Below are positions 42,474 to 51,877 of a DNA stretch of 64,000 bases, one piece after another. The stretch lies in assembly GCF_016907915.1 (NCBI RefSeq), contig NZ_JAFBCW010000009.1:32919-96918 (forward strand). The letters are read 5' to 3'. Source of the DNA: Desulforadius tongensis (GTDB lineage: Bacteria > Bacillota > Desulfotomaculia > Desulfotomaculales > Desulfohalotomaculaceae). The stretch's first letter is position 1. Each line of letters opens with the position of its first letter. Below the pieces are notes generated by a model. The model did not search any database. It was not told where the DNA came from and saw nothing but the letters and a program-made list of their open reading frames with translations. The translations under genes and the position numbers were made by a program.

Positions 42474-43475
42474 TTAAGCACTGCCTAACCCGGCTGCCTG
42501 TTGGGACTTTTTCCAGCGCACCATATCCAAAAAGGCTTCTATTCTGGTTACCACCCCTGCTTCACCGGTATGCTCATCCAAAGTAAGGTTTAAAAACGGC
42601 GTCTGCCCGGCTTTTCTGCTGCTGCGTGCTATCAATTCACCGGTCATGGAATCAGGGCCGCAGGCAAAGGCAACAATGTTAATGATGCCATCAATATTAT
42701 TGTCCTTTACAAAACTATAGCCAGCACCAACCATACGCTGACCCAGAGTCCAGAAAAGTTTTTTGGGCAGGTTTGCTGCTTCCCGGCGCACCACTTCTTC
42801 TGGCAGCTGATCGGCAGTCACCACCCGGGCACCCATACTGTTTAAGCGCTTAATGATATTCATGCTTATGTACGGGTCGTAAATGTTGTAGGGATGTCCT
42901 ATAACAGCTATTTTTAAATCATGGCTGTTTAATTTGCTCTGTTTCTGTTTGCCTTCCATAACTGCAAAGGCTTCCTCCGGCAGGCAGCCTTCCAAAAGCA
43001 GCTGATTGTACCTTTTTAGGGCTTTTTCTCCCCGGCGGTAAGCCTGCCATATTTTAACCCGGTTGCCGGTAAATAATTTTCCCACCTGTGTATAGGCTTT
43101 ACTTAATTCCCGGTGTTTTAACCTCATATTTATGGTTACATCAATAATTTCGGGCAGACCCGTCAAGCTGTGTTTAACCATATCGGGAAATCCTAAAAAT
43201 TTGGGGCATATGTATTCCCCTTTGGCAACACTGACCAGGCGGGGAATAAAAATATAATCAACTTTTTTAGCCGCCAGATTCAAAACGTGGCCAAAGGCCA
43301 GCTTTACCGGCAGGCAGGCTTCGTCCACACAATGGCTCAGCCCGTCGTTTAAAATGGCTTTGTTGGTTTTATCCGAAATTATCACTTCACAGCCCAGTGT
43401 TTTGAAAAATTCCTTCCACAGGGGATAATAGTAGTAATATAGCAATGCTCTGGGTATACCAACCCCGGCAGGCAT
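42474..43475 (-). CDS. 2-hydroxyacyl-CoA dehydratase-like protein (COG3581-type)
   Basis: A 333-residue protein of the same superfamily as its neighbour at 41344. It begins GIPRALLYYYYYPLW and has Cys-containing segments VDEACLPVKLAFG and YICPKFLG, plus AFACGPDSM and the C-terminal DEHTGEAGVVTRIEAF. The ATG at 43475 follows GGAGGG by six bases; the ATG-like codon six codons earlier overlaps that site. It leads the three-gene set. Confidence 0.78.
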   Translation of the reverse strand: MPAGVGIPRALLYYYYYPLWKEFFKTLGCEVIISDKTNKAILNDGLSHCVDEACLPVKLAFGHVLNLAAKKVDYIFIPRLVSVAKGEYICPKFLGFPDMVKHSLTGLPEIIDVTINMRLKHRELSKAYTQVGKLFTGNRVKIWQAYRRGEKALKRYNQLLLEGCLPEEAFAVMEGKQKQSKLNSHDLKIAVIGHPYNIYDPYISMNIIKRLNSMGARVVTADQLPEEVVRREAANLPKKLFWTLGQRMVGAGYSFVKDNNIDGIINIVAFACGPDSMTGELIARSSRKAGQTPFLNLTLDEHTGEAGVVTRIEAFLDMVRWKKSQQAAGLGSA

Positions 43476-43559
43476 GCATATCCCTCCAAACACAGTTTTT
43501 TGTTAGTATGAACATTTTGGCGCAATAATATGCCCGCAACAGATATAAAAAAGTAGAAT

Positions 43560-43592
43560 AAATCCCCGTTTGGTTTGATTAAACGGGGATTT
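43560..43592. terminator. Bidirectional terminator after spoVAF
   Basis: AATCCCCGTTT pairs with AAACGGGGATT, with A/T tracts. It lies between spoVAF and the dehydratase set, so the two minus-strand operons are separate. Confidence 0.85.
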
Positions 43593-43596
43593 ATTC

Positions 43597-43705
43597 TACC
43601 CTGATTCCTTCGCCGGCCAAACTTAGCGCTCGGCCTGTCCGTTCCGGCAGGGTTCCCGGCATATTCGCCCTCCATGGCTCACAAAACGGCACGGAAAATG
43701 TTATC
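43597..43705. repeat. Dispersed repeat module gamma
   Basis: The stretch from about 43606 to 43682 matches the segment at 60866-60945 over about 75 bases, with the first 27 (from ATTCCTTCGCCGGCC) identical. It ends with a GAAAATGTTATC piece. It occupies the 3' flank of spoVAF. Confidence 0.7.
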
Positions 43706-43706
43706 T

Positions 43707-45245
43707 TTATTTGCGTTTCTTACGCTCCTCAGGCTTTCTTGCCGGTTCCGGAGCAGCCTGATTTGTTCCCTGGCGTATTGCTTCTTTAGGCTTTAAGATA
43801 CTGGGCCTGGTATTTTGCATGGACACAGGTGTGCGTACAAAAATTGTTTTTAGGTATTGGAAATTCAGCGGTATTACCGGCCACAGGTAGGGTACGCCGA
43901 AAGATTTGGTGTTGGCCAGGTATGCAAACACAGCCAGGGTAGCAATTATTAAGCCCGGCAGACGGAATATCGCCACCGCCAGCAGTAAAAACAAACGCAC
44001 CAGGCGGTTGGCCCAGGATAATTCGAAACTGGGGGTTAAGAACACCCCTACCATTGACACCGCTGTATACATAATCACCTCGGCAGTAAATAAACCGACC
44101 TGGGTGGCCATATCTCCAATCAGCAGCGCGGCAATGATACCCAATGACGTGGCCAGCGGGGTGGGCGTGTGAATGGCCGCCATTCTTATCCAGTCCACCG
44201 CTACCTCAGCAATTAAAAACTGTCCTATTAACGGTATTTTCCCCGGCTCGTTCGGCCCGATAAACCTTAAATCCGGGGGCAGCAGTTCCGGCTGAAGGGC
44301 AAATAACAGCCACACAGGCAGTAAAAATATTGAAGTGAAAATACCAAGATACCTGGCCCACCGGACATAGACACCCACCGCTGGATTCTGCCTGAATTCT
44401 TCAGCATGCTGCATGTGATCCCACAGGGTAACCGGTGCGATGATTACACTGGGAGATGTATCCACCATCACCAGCACCCGTCCTTCTAACAGGTGTGCTG
44501 CAGCTACATCGGGACGCTCGGTGTAGCGTACTTTGGGAAAGGGATTCCAGTAGCTGCCCGGGGTAATTAATTCTTCCACAGCCTTTTCCGCCATGGGCAG
44601 TCCATCAATATTAATTGATTTTATCCGTTCTTTGATCCGCTCCACCGTTTCCTCATTGGCCACATCTTCTATGTAGGCAATGATAATATCCGTTTTAGAA
44701 CGAATACTGCTCTGCATCACTTCAAAACGCAGCCTGGGATCTCGAATACGGCGGCGGAGCAGGGCGGTATTGAGCAGCACTGTTTCCACAAAGCCGTCCC
44801 GGGAACCGCGAACCACCTTTTCCAAGTCCGGCTCCTGGGGCTGCCGCCCGGGGTAATTACGAACATCAATTACCAGGGCCTGATCTTCACCATCTATCAC
44901 CAGCGCCAGCGGCCCAGACATAACATTGTTAATAATGGTGGTAAGTTTGCTTTCTTTCTGTACCTGAATGTGGTTGATGTGCTCGTTAAGCAGCTTTTCC
45001 AGGGTATGCACCGAAATATCCTGCCGGTCCAATTCATCAAGGTTATGTAAAATCATGGTCATAATATCTTCTTTAACCATGCCGTTAACATAGTACAGTG
45101 CTATTTTTTTCTTTCCGGCAATGGTCATTTTGCGGCATATTAAATCGTAACTTTTTCCCACACCCAGGGCTTCATTCAGTGTATCAATGTTTTTATCTAT
45201 ATGTTTTGTCAGTTTTGCCTCATCGGGTATTGTCACTTTTCCCAA
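43707..45245 (-). CDS. spoVAF: Spore germination protein SpoVAF (GerA family)
   Basis: An inner-membrane spore protein of about 512 residues. A large N-terminal soluble region (about 1-290) is followed by about five helices (from YLGIFTSIFLLPVWLLF) and a basic, proline-rich tail (RKPEERKKRK). It has the GerA A-subunit layout; the position directly after spoVAEA identifies SpoVAF. A TTG at 45245 eight bases after AGGAG is preferred to the GTG at 45254, which lies on the site. Overlap with spoVAEA is about 26 bases. In relatives it helps dipicolinate release and L-alanine germination. Confidence 0.9.
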   Translation of the reverse strand: MGKVTIPDEAKLTKHIDKNIDTLNEALGVGKSYDLICRKMTIAGKKKIALYYVNGMVKEDIMTMILHNLDELDRQDISVHTLEKLLNEHINHIQVQKESKLTTIINNVMSGPLALVIDGEDQALVIDVRNYPGRQPQEPDLEKVVRGSRDGFVETVLLNTALLRRRIRDPRLRFEVMQSSIRSKTDIIIAYIEDVANEETVERIKERIKSINIDGLPMAEKAVEELITPGSYWNPFPKVRYTERPDVAAAHLLEGRVLVMVDTSPSVIIAPVTLWDHMQHAEEFRQNPAVGVYVRWARYLGIFTSIFLLPVWLLFALQPELLPPDLRFIGPNEPGKIPLIGQFLIAEVAVDWIRMAAIHTPTPLATSLGIIAALLIGDMATQVGLFTAEVIMYTAVSMVGVFLTPSFELSWANRLVRLFLLLAVAIFRLPGLIIATLAVFAYLANTKSFGVPYLWPVIPLNFQYLKTIFVRTPVSMQNTRPSILKPKEAIRQGTNQAAPEPARKPEERKKRK

Positions 45246-45816
45246 AATATCCACTCCTGTTCAATACTTCTTGTAAGGCTTTAGTAGTAATTGGGGCACC
45301 GCAGTTGGCATCATCTTCCCCGCACATTTTGCCTATATCCCCAATACCCACAACTACCGGCAGTTTTATTTCCCGCAGTATTTCAACGGTGTCCCCGTGC
45401 AGGCCGGTACTGCCATCAACACAGCAAAAACCATTTTTATCCACCGGCCCGTTAACCAGTACTCCCTGGTTGGTGACAGATTGATCAATTAAAACCCCTT
45501 TCACTCCACCGGTATTTGAAGCCACTGCCAGAACACCCAGCACTTCTATATCGGGATGCTGGACAATATAGCGCATGGCGCTTTCACCTGGCCCCTCTCC
45601 CTGAAACCCCCTGTCATCCACCATTACCACCACCGGGTCATGGGGAGCCTTGATGATTTGATCCACCAGCTGTTCTCCCGTTAACCGGGTGGGATTTCCC
45701 CACGAGCAGGATATGCAGCGGGCACCAATATTTTTAGCAGCCACTTCCACTGCTTCTTTGGCAATCCGGTCCCCGTCGGTAACAAGAATAACCTTTTTTT
45801 TATCCGCCAATCCCAT
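45220..45816 (-). CDS. spoVAEA: Stage V sporulation protein AEA
   Basis: A soluble 198-residue protein of the SpoVAEA family (VILVTDGDRIAKEAVEVAAKNIGARCISCSWGNPTRLTG, VVVMVDDRGFQGEGPGE). It acts in the SpoVA dipicolinate channel complex. In Bacillus the operon also has spoVAA, AB, AC, AD and AEB; only AEA and AF are here, so the channel genes must lie elsewhere or be absent. The ATG at 45816 is very close to GGGGGT; TTG at 45810 is an alternative. Confidence 0.9.
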   Translation of the reverse strand: MGLADKKKVILVTDGDRIAKEAVEVAAKNIGARCISCSWGNPTRLTGEQLVDQIIKAPHDPVVVMVDDRGFQGEGPGESAMRYIVQHPDIEVLGVLAVASNTGGVKGVLIDQSVTNQGVLVNGPVDKNGFCCVDGSTGLHGDTVEILREIKLPVVVGIGDIGKMCGEDDANCGAPITTKALQEVLNRSGYFGKSDNTR

Positions 45817-45828
45817 ACCCCCAAATAT

Positions 45829-46023
45829 TTATAAATAAGTTATCTTCATATTGGCACTGTATCTAACCAGCTTTCCATTTTCCACTTTGGCTTTTAAACT
45901 GGTAATTTCCACCCCGGTAATATTATCAAAACTTTTACCGGCTTCAGTTATGGCGTTTTGCACTGCCAAACGCCAGCTGTCCGGTGATTCGCCGGTAAGT
46001 TCAATTATGTATGCCTGCTTCAC
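45829..46023 (-). CDS. Dodecin-family flavin-binding protein
   Basis: A 64-residue protein with the dodecin pattern: an N-terminal strand, SPDSWRLAVQNAITEAGKS helix, then VEITSLKAKVENGKLVRYSANMKITY strands. Dodecins form 12-mers that store flavin or CoA. The start is GTG 46023, with AAGGAGG upstream. It lies between sigF and spoVAEA and would be in the forespore transcript. Confidence 0.8.
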   Translation of the reverse strand: MKQAYIIELTGESPDSWRLAVQNAITEAGKSFDNITGVEITSLKAKVENGKLVRYSANMKITYL

Positions 46024-46141
46024 TGCCTTAACTGCCTCCTTTGTTTTGGCTTATCAATTCATAGCTATTATTTGTTCTGCGGTGGTTTTTATACAGGGTA
46101 TGTGGGGTTAAGTATCCTCCAGCATCATTAGCGGCACACAT

Positions 46142-46173
46142 AAAAAACGGGATGAATAATTACATCATCCCGC
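46142..46173 (-). terminator. sigF terminator
   Basis: CGGGATGA (46148-46155) pairs with TCATCCCG (46165-46172), followed on the minus strand by six T. It ends the spoIIA operon just after the sigF stop. Confidence 0.85.
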
Positions 46174-46174
46174 T

Positions 46175-46951
46175 TTAACTGTCGTTAGACGCCAGTTGTT
46201 TTAGTTTTTTTAAGGCCTGTCTTTCCAGTCGCGATACCTGCACCTGGGATATATTCAATCTTTGAGCCACTTCTGATTGGGTTAGGTCTTCAAAAAAGCG
46301 CCACAGGATAATTTTTCGATCCCGCTCGGGAAGTTTTATCAGCAGTTCCTTTATTGCCAGTGTATCCAGCCAGGGATTTTCCCCATCCTCTTCACTGCTC
46401 AGCTGGTCTAATATAAATATCGGGTCGCCGTCATCCTGGTGCAGTGTTTCATATATTGAAGTGGGAGTTTGGGCTGCTTCCATGGCTGTAACCACTTCTT
46501 CCCTTCTGCAGCCCAGCTCGTCGGCAATTTCCCCCACCGATGGTTCCCGCCCCAACTTGGCGGTAAGCTGTTCCTTCACCATTTGAATACGGTACGCTGC
46601 TTCTTTTAATGACCTGCTCACCTTTACGGGACTGTCATCCCGCAAAAAACGCCTGATTTCCCCCACAATCATCGGTACAGCATAGGTGGAAAATTTTACA
46701 TCATAACTTAAATCAAACTTATCTATTGCTTTCATTAAACCAATGGTACCGATTTGAAAGAGATCCTCCATTTCATAACCACGGTTTTGAAAGCGCTGCA
46801 CCAAGTTAAAAACAAGTTTTAGGTTGCAGTTTACCAATCTGTCCCGGGCTTCGGTATCTCCCGATTGAGCTCTCTTTATTAATGCCCGCATTTCTTCATC
46901 TTTGAGCAGGGGAAAACGGGGTAGGTTCATTTCCAGCAGTCTTCCGCTCAT
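46175..46951 (-). CDS. sigF: RNA polymerase sigma-F factor
   Basis: The first forespore-specific sigma factor. The 258-residue protein has region 2 (RLVNCNLKLVFNLVQRF, EDLFQIGTIGLMKAIDKFD), region 3 and region 4 (DLTQSEVAQRLNISQVQVSRLERQALKKL). It is the third gene of spoIIAA-spoIIAB-sigF, which separates it from the similar sigma-G. It is held inactive by SpoIIAB. The ATG at 46951 is 12 bases after spoIIAB. Confidence 0.96.
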   Translation of the reverse strand: MSGRLLEMNLPRFPLLKDEEMRALIKRAQSGDTEARDRLVNCNLKLVFNLVQRFQNRGYEMEDLFQIGTIGLMKAIDKFDLSYDVKFSTYAVPMIVGEIRRFLRDDSPVKVSRSLKEAAYRIQMVKEQLTAKLGREPSVGEIADELGCRREEVVTAMEAAQTPTSIYETLHQDDGDPIFILDQLSSEEDGENPWLDTLAIKELLIKLPERDRKIILWRFFEDLTQSEVAQRLNISQVQVSRLERQALKKLKQLASNDS

Positions 46952-46963
46952 TTAATACCCGCC

Positions 46964-47407
46964 TTAATGCTCCGGATTTGCAGCAGCAGAGTTTACTTTT
47001 TTAAACATTACCACTGTGGTGCCTTTGCCCGGGGCTGAATCCACCTGAAACTCATCCATAAAGGACTGCATAAATACAAAGCCAAGCCCCATTCTTTCGG
47101 GATCGGTGGAATATGTAGGTTCCATGGCCCGGGCTATATCTTCTATGCCCTTTCCCTTGTCTTCTACCCGTATTTCCATACCTGCATCGGTCAGTGAAAC
47201 CGTTAATTCAATAATTTGCTGATGGTCATTCTCATAGCCATGCACAATGGCATTTGTTATCGCCTCGGACAGGGCAACTTTTATTTCTTCCAGATCGTTC
47301 AGCGTATAATCCAGTTGAGAGGCAAAGGCAGCTACCGTTACCCGGGCAAAGGCTACATTTTCAGCTATACTTTTAAATTGTAACTTGAATTGATTAATTA
47401 GTTTCAA
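46964..47407 (-). CDS. spoIIAB: Anti-sigma-F factor SpoIIAB
   Basis: A serine kinase of the GHKL fold that binds sigma-F with ATP and phosphorylates SpoIIAA. The 147-residue protein has the N box (ALSEAITNAIVHGY), the G1 box (VEDKGKGIEDI) and the G2 box (ERMGLGFVFMQSFMDE). TTG start at 47407 with AGGAGG 12 bases upstream. Order and length fit the family. Confidence 0.95.
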   Translation of the reverse strand: MKLINQFKLQFKSIAENVAFARVTVAAFASQLDYTLNDLEEIKVALSEAITNAIVHGYENDHQQIIELTVSLTDAGMEIRVEDKGKGIEDIARAMEPTYSTDPERMGLGFVFMQSFMDEFQVDSAPGKGTTVVMFKKVNSAAANPEH

Positions 47408-47424
47408 GGCTTCTGTTTTCCTCC

Positions 47425-47763
47425 TTAGTCAATTTTAGCCAGTGCCTCTGTTTCATCGCTGTACTCAGTGATAATACTCAGCAGCCCGGATAGTTCTAAT
47501 ATCCGTTTTACCTGGGGCTGGGGATTAACCAGCGCCATTTTCCCGCCGTATTGAGAGATACGTTTATACCGCCCTAACATTACTCCCAAACCGGTGCTGT
47601 CAATATATGTAACGCTGCTGAGGTTAAAGATGATATGTCTGGCCTCTGAAGAATCAAGGGCATCATCCAATTCCCTTCTTATTTTATCGGCAGCACCCAG
47701 GTCAAATTCCCCGGCTAATCTTACCACCAGGGTATTGGCATCTACTTCAAAATTCCACTGCAT
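47425..47763 (-). CDS. spoIIAA: Anti-anti-sigma factor SpoIIAA
   Basis: It frees sigma-F by binding SpoIIAB when unphosphorylated. The 112-residue STAS protein has the phosphorylated serine in SSVTYIDSTGLGVMLGR. The ATG at 47763 is preferred because GGGGG is six bases before it; an ATG two codons earlier is fused to that site. It is the first gene of the operon, downstream of dacF. Confidence 0.94.
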   Translation of the reverse strand: MQWNFEVDANTLVVRLAGEFDLGAADKIRRELDDALDSSEARHIIFNLSSVTYIDSTGLGVMLGRYKRISQYGGKMALVNPQPQVKRILELSGLLSIITEYSDETEALAKID

Positions 47764-47899
47764 AAGCATCCCCCAATTTTTACCATTAATATTTTATAAT
47801 GTTTTCTATTAATGAGCGGTTTTTCCTGCCCTGGATCGCTACAATAAATGTCGAAATACAAAAAAATGGCAGGCTTACCTAAGTCCTGCACAAGCCCGC

Positions 47900-47995
47900 C
47901 ACTGCGTTTTAAAGCCACCTGCTTTTTTACTGCCTGATGGTGCCGTACCCGGCACGGGTATCTACCCTGAAAAGGTTATCTTACTAAGCCCCGGC
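47900..47995. repeat. Dispersed repeat, modules beta and alpha
   Basis: GCCACCTGCTTTTTTACTGC, TGATGGTGCCG and TCTACCCTGAAAAGG with CTTACTAAGCC recur in the order seen near 61040-61100. The segment fills the dacF-spoIIAA gap (47764-47996). Confidence 0.6.
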
Positions 47996-47996
47996 A

Positions 47997-49172
47997 TCAT
48001 TTATTCATACTATATACCTTATTCATCACTTTGCCCATCAACCGGAAAGGTGATGCTTTGGCCACACCGGCTGCGGCAACCAGGTTTACCTTTTTTAATT
48101 CTTTTCCGTCCTTTACCACTGTATACTCACCCACAACCTGCCCCTTTTCAACCGGCGCCACCAATCTAGGGGTTAATTTAATCTTTCCTTTGATGTCCTT
48201 ATCCCCGCCCCGGGGAACCACCACGGAAACCTGTTCAGCTGTTACCACATCAATACTGTCTACCATGCCCTTTTCCACCGCTGCGGTTTTTATTTTTTCC
48301 GCTTTTTTAGCCAGTACCACTGCCTGGTAGCGGGCAAATCCAAAGTTAAACAGCTTAATGGTTTCTTGGAAGTGGGTTTTCGGCTGCGGGCAGCCCAGTA
48401 CAACTGAAATCAGCCTGAGGTTATCCCTTTCCGCCGAGGCAGCCAAGCAGTATTTGGCTTCACTGGTCCAGCCGGTTTTTCCCGCATCACAGCCCCGGTA
48501 CCACTTGAGAAGTTTGTTGGTATTCCATAATTTAAATTCACCATCTCGCAGATCGTATTCATAAATACCGGAAACTTTTCTAAACAGCGGATATTTAAGG
48601 GCTTCTCTCAGAATTACCGCCATGTCTGCCGCACTGGTGTAATGGTTTTCAGCCGGTAAACCGGTGGGATTGGTAAAATGGGTGTTGTTAAGCCCCAATT
48701 CTTCAGCCTTATCATTCATCATTTGCACAAAGGCTTCTTCACTGCCGGCAATGTGCTCCGCCACCGCCACACTGGCATCATTTGCCGACCCCGTGGCAAT
48801 GGCAATCATCATTTCTTGGAAAGTAAACTCTTCACCCGGTTCCAAATATATTTGCGAACCGCCCATGCCCGCAGCGTGTTCGCTTGCCGTTATCACATCA
48901 TTTAATTTCACTTCACCCTTTGCTTCGGCTTCACAGGCCAGCAGCATGGTCATAAGTTTGGTTACGCTGGCCATGGGCAGTCTTTTGTCCGCATTCTTAC
49001 TGAACATTACCTGCCCGGAATGATAGTCCAGTAATATAGCTGCTTCAGCGCTGGTTTCCAGGGCAGGTTTCTTATCTTCCGCCAACTTTTCGGGCCCGGC
49101 CCAGGCAGCGGAAATTAATAAGCCAAACAGCAGCGTTAAGGTTACAAGCATTGATGTTGCTTTTTTTAACAT
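47997..49172 (-). CDS. dacF: D-alanyl-D-alanine carboxypeptidase DacF
   Basis: It trims the peptide stems of peptidoglycan and, in the forespore, lowers spore cortex cross-linking. The 391-residue protein has a signal peptide (LVTLTLLFGLLISAAWA), the SxxK motif (SVTKLM), SxN-type SANDA and KTG (AGKTGWT), plus a C-terminal beta domain. It is directly upstream of the spoIIA operon, as in Bacillus. The ATG at 49172 follows AAGGGGG; a 20-codon extension has no site. Confidence 0.93.
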   Translation of the reverse strand: MLKKATSMLVTLTLLFGLLISAAWAGPEKLAEDKKPALETSAEAAILLDYHSGQVMFSKNADKRLPMASVTKLMTMLLACEAEAKGEVKLNDVITASEHAAGMGGSQIYLEPGEEFTFQEMMIAIATGSANDASVAVAEHIAGSEEAFVQMMNDKAEELGLNNTHFTNPTGLPAENHYTSAADMAVILREALKYPLFRKVSGIYEYDLRDGEFKLWNTNKLLKWYRGCDAGKTGWTSEAKYCLAASAERDNLRLISVVLGCPQPKTHFQETIKLFNFGFARYQAVVLAKKAEKIKTAAVEKGMVDSIDVVTAEQVSVVVPRGGDKDIKGKIKLTPRLVAPVEKGQVVGEYTVVKDGKELKKVNLVAAAGVAKASPFRLMGKVMNKVYSMNK

Positions 49173-49269
49173 TAATTTTACCCCCTTGGAAATATACATT
49201 TCTATTGACAATATTATGGTACAGGGGGACAAACTTAATGTTTAGTACATTTTGGATATTAAACAGTTA

Positions 49270-50580
49270 TTACTGCCCGGTTACCAACCCGTGGATAATA
49301 TTCCTGGGCTCGGGCTGCCGGGCACCTATGGTATAGGTTTTTAACAGCATCTCTTTGGCCTGGGGCATCCTGCTTGAATCATTGGTGTACAGAGTGGCCA
49401 GCGGTTCCCCGGTTTGCACTTTATCACCGATTTTTTTATGTAATATCAAACCGGCGGCATGATCAATTTTATCTTCTTTGGCAGCCCGGCCTGCTCCCAA
49501 CTGCATGGCCACTTTACCCACTTCATCGGCAGCAATGGCCTGTACATAACCGTCATCCCCGGCCAATACCTGCTCTTGATATTTGGCCTGGGGAAGTTTA
49601 CCCGGGTCGTCCACAACACCGGCATCACCGTTCTGGGCAGTGATAAATTCTCTCATTTTTTCCAATGCCGCACCGCTGTCCACCAGCTGCTGCAGGTGTT
49701 TTTTCCCTTCTTCCACATTGGGAACCACCCCGGCCATGGCAATCATTTGAGCACCCAGCTCCAAGCACAGGGTATACAAATCCCGGGGGCCCCTGCCCTT
49801 CAGCGTGTCAATGGCTTCAGCCACTTCCACGGCATTGCCCACCGCAAAACCCAGGGGCTGATCCATATCGGTGACCAAAGCCACGGTATTCCGGCCCACA
49901 CTATTCCCGATTTCCACCATGGTGCGGGCCAGTTTAAAGGCATCGTCAATATTGCGCATGAAAGCACCACTGCCCACTTTGACATCCAAAACAATGGATT
50001 CCGCCCCTGCCGCTATTTTTTTGCTCATAATGCTGGAACTGATCAGAGAAATATCGTCCACCGTGGCGGTAACATCCCGCAGGGCATAAAACTTTTTATC
50101 AGCTGGAGCCAGTTCCCCGGTTTGGGCCACTACGGCCACTTTCACTTTCTCTAACTGTTGGAAGAACTGCTGTTGAGTTAATGATACATTAAAGCCCCGG
50201 ATGGATTCCAGTTTATCGATGGTTCCCCCGGTATGGCCCAATCCCCGCCCGGACATCTTGGCCACCGGTACCCCCGCCGCAGCAACCATGGGAGCCAGCA
50301 CCAGCGTTGTTTTATCCCCCACACCCCCGGTGCTGTGCTTGTCCACTTTGGGGCCGGGTACTTTACTTAAATCTAACTTCTCCCCGGAGTTCACCATAGA
50401 CATGGTTAAATCTACCGTTTCCCTGGCGGAAAGTTTTTGAAAATAAACGGCCATTAACCAGGCAGCAATTTGATAATCCGGAATTATACCCCTGGTATAA
50501 CCCTGAACAATAAAGTCAATTTCTTCAGCGGACAATTCCTCACCCTGCCGTTTTTTCATTATCAGGTCGTACATGCGCAT
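49270..50580 (-). CDS. pdp: Pyrimidine-nucleoside phosphorylase
   Basis: It cleaves uridine, deoxyuridine and thymidine with phosphate. The 436-residue protein has the KHSTGGVGDKTTLVLAP phosphate-binding motif and the SGRGLGHTGGTIDKLESI signature. It begins at the ATG after the deoB stop. deoB handles the resulting ribose or deoxyribose phosphate. Confidence 0.96.
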   Translation of the reverse strand: MRMYDLIMKKRQGEELSAEEIDFIVQGYTRGIIPDYQIAAWLMAVYFQKLSARETVDLTMSMVNSGEKLDLSKVPGPKVDKHSTGGVGDKTTLVLAPMVAAAGVPVAKMSGRGLGHTGGTIDKLESIRGFNVSLTQQQFFQQLEKVKVAVVAQTGELAPADKKFYALRDVTATVDDISLISSSIMSKKIAAGAESIVLDVKVGSGAFMRNIDDAFKLARTMVEIGNSVGRNTVALVTDMDQPLGFAVGNAVEVAEAIDTLKGRGPRDLYTLCLELGAQMIAMAGVVPNVEEGKKHLQQLVDSGAALEKMREFITAQNGDAGVVDDPGKLPQAKYQEQVLAGDDGYVQAIAADEVGKVAMQLGAGRAAKEDKIDHAAGLILHKKIGDKVQTGEPLATLYTNDSSRMPQAKEMLLKTYTIGARQPEPRNIIHGLVTGQ

Positions 50581-51771
50581 TTATTTTCCCCCCTTTAATA
50601 CTTTACCGGCAAAACCGGTGCCCACTGTAAAGGGAACGTTAAAAATTTCTGCTATGGTTGCCGCCACATCGGAAAAGGTGCTGCGCACTCCCAGGTTAAC
50701 CCCACCCCGTACCCGGGGACCATAAACCAAGAGCGGTACATATTCCCGGGAATGGTCCGTACTCTCGGTGGTGGGGTCGCACCCGTGATCTGCAGTTATT
50801 ATGAGAATATCGTCGTCATTTAATGCATTTATAATTTCCGGCAGCTGGGCATCAAATTCTTCCAATGCTTTGGCATAACCCTGGGGGTCGTTGCGGTGGC
50901 CGTACATTTGGTCGTATTCCACCAGGTTGGTAAAGATTAATCCCCTGTTGTCACCGCGCATGTACTCTATGGTTTTGTGCACCCCGTCCATATTGCTTTT
51001 GGTGCGCACGTAATCAGTTATTCCCCGTCCGGCAAATATATCCACTATTTTTCCCACTGCCATAACATCAATATTGTTTTCTGTAAGCACATCCAGTATT
51101 GTTGTTTTTACAGGCGGTAAGGAATAATCATGGCGGTTGGCAGTGCGTTTAAAACTGCCGGGTTGACCCAGGAATGGACGGGCAATTACCCTACCCACCG
51201 CCAGGTCACCGGTGAGCATTTCCCGGGCAATTTTACAAAAATGGTACAACTGATCCAGCGGGATTATTTCTTCATGGGCCGCAATTTGAAACACACTGTC
51301 CGCGGAAGTGTAAACAATTGGTTTACCCGTTTCCATATGCTGCCGGCCCAATTCTTCAATAATTTTAGTTCCGGACGCAGGTTTGTTGCCCAGTATTTCC
51401 CTGCCGATGCGTTTTTGGTATTGTTCAATAAAGGAAGCGGGAAAACCATTGGGAAAAACCGGAAAAGGCTCGTCCAATATGACCCCGGATAATTCCCAGT
51501 GCCCGGTGGTGGTATCTTTTCCCGGTGATTTCTCACCCATCTTGCCATAGGCCCCGGCAGGGCTGGCGGCCGGCGGAACTCCGTCAATTTCGGCAATGTT
51601 GCCCAGGCCTAAATTGGCCATGTTGGGTAAATTAAGCCCGCCCACTGCTTTGGCCGTGTTGGCCAGGGTGTTGCTGCCGCTGTCGCCGTATTCTGCAGCA
51701 TCTGGCAGTTCGCCAATACCCACACTATCCAGTACAATTAATATAACGCGGTTGATGTTGTATTGAGTCAT
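50581..51771 (-). CDS. deoB: Phosphopentomutase
   Basis: It interconverts (deoxy)ribose-1- and 5-phosphate. The 396-residue alkaline-phosphatase-fold enzyme has the metal-binding [16 protein letters not shown] with the nucleophile threonine, and [20 protein letters not shown]. It lies between xerD and pdp. Confidence 0.97.
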   Translation of the reverse strand: MTQYNINRVILIVLDSVGIGELPDAAEYGDSGSNTLANTAKAVGGLNLPNMANLGLGNIAEIDGVPPAASPAGAYGKMGEKSPGKDTTTGHWELSGVILDEPFPVFPNGFPASFIEQYQKRIGREILGNKPASGTKIIEELGRQHMETGKPIVYTSADSVFQIAAHEEIIPLDQLYHFCKIAREMLTGDLAVGRVIARPFLGQPGSFKRTANRHDYSLPPVKTTILDVLTENNIDVMAVGKIVDIFAGRGITDYVRTKSNMDGVHKTIEYMRGDNRGLIFTNLVEYDQMYGHRNDPQGYAKALEEFDAQLPEIINALNDDDILIITADHGCDPTTESTDHSREYVPLLVYGPRVRGGVNLGVRSTFSDVAATIAEIFNVPFTVGTGFAGKVLKGGK

Positions 51772-51807
51772 TTATAATACACTCCTTAAATCTATAATAG
51801 TCTACAT

Positions 51808-51850
51808 CCCCTGATGGTGCCGCAAGGGAGCATGAATGCCTGCCTTGAAA
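51808..51850. repeat. Dispersed repeat module beta
   Basis: CCCTGATGGTGCCGCAAGG and GAGCATGAATGCCTG match the module at 40225-40262 with few changes. It lies between deoB and xerD. Confidence 0.6.
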
Positions 51851-51877
51851 GGCGTATCCCGCTGTACTGCCGGGTAC

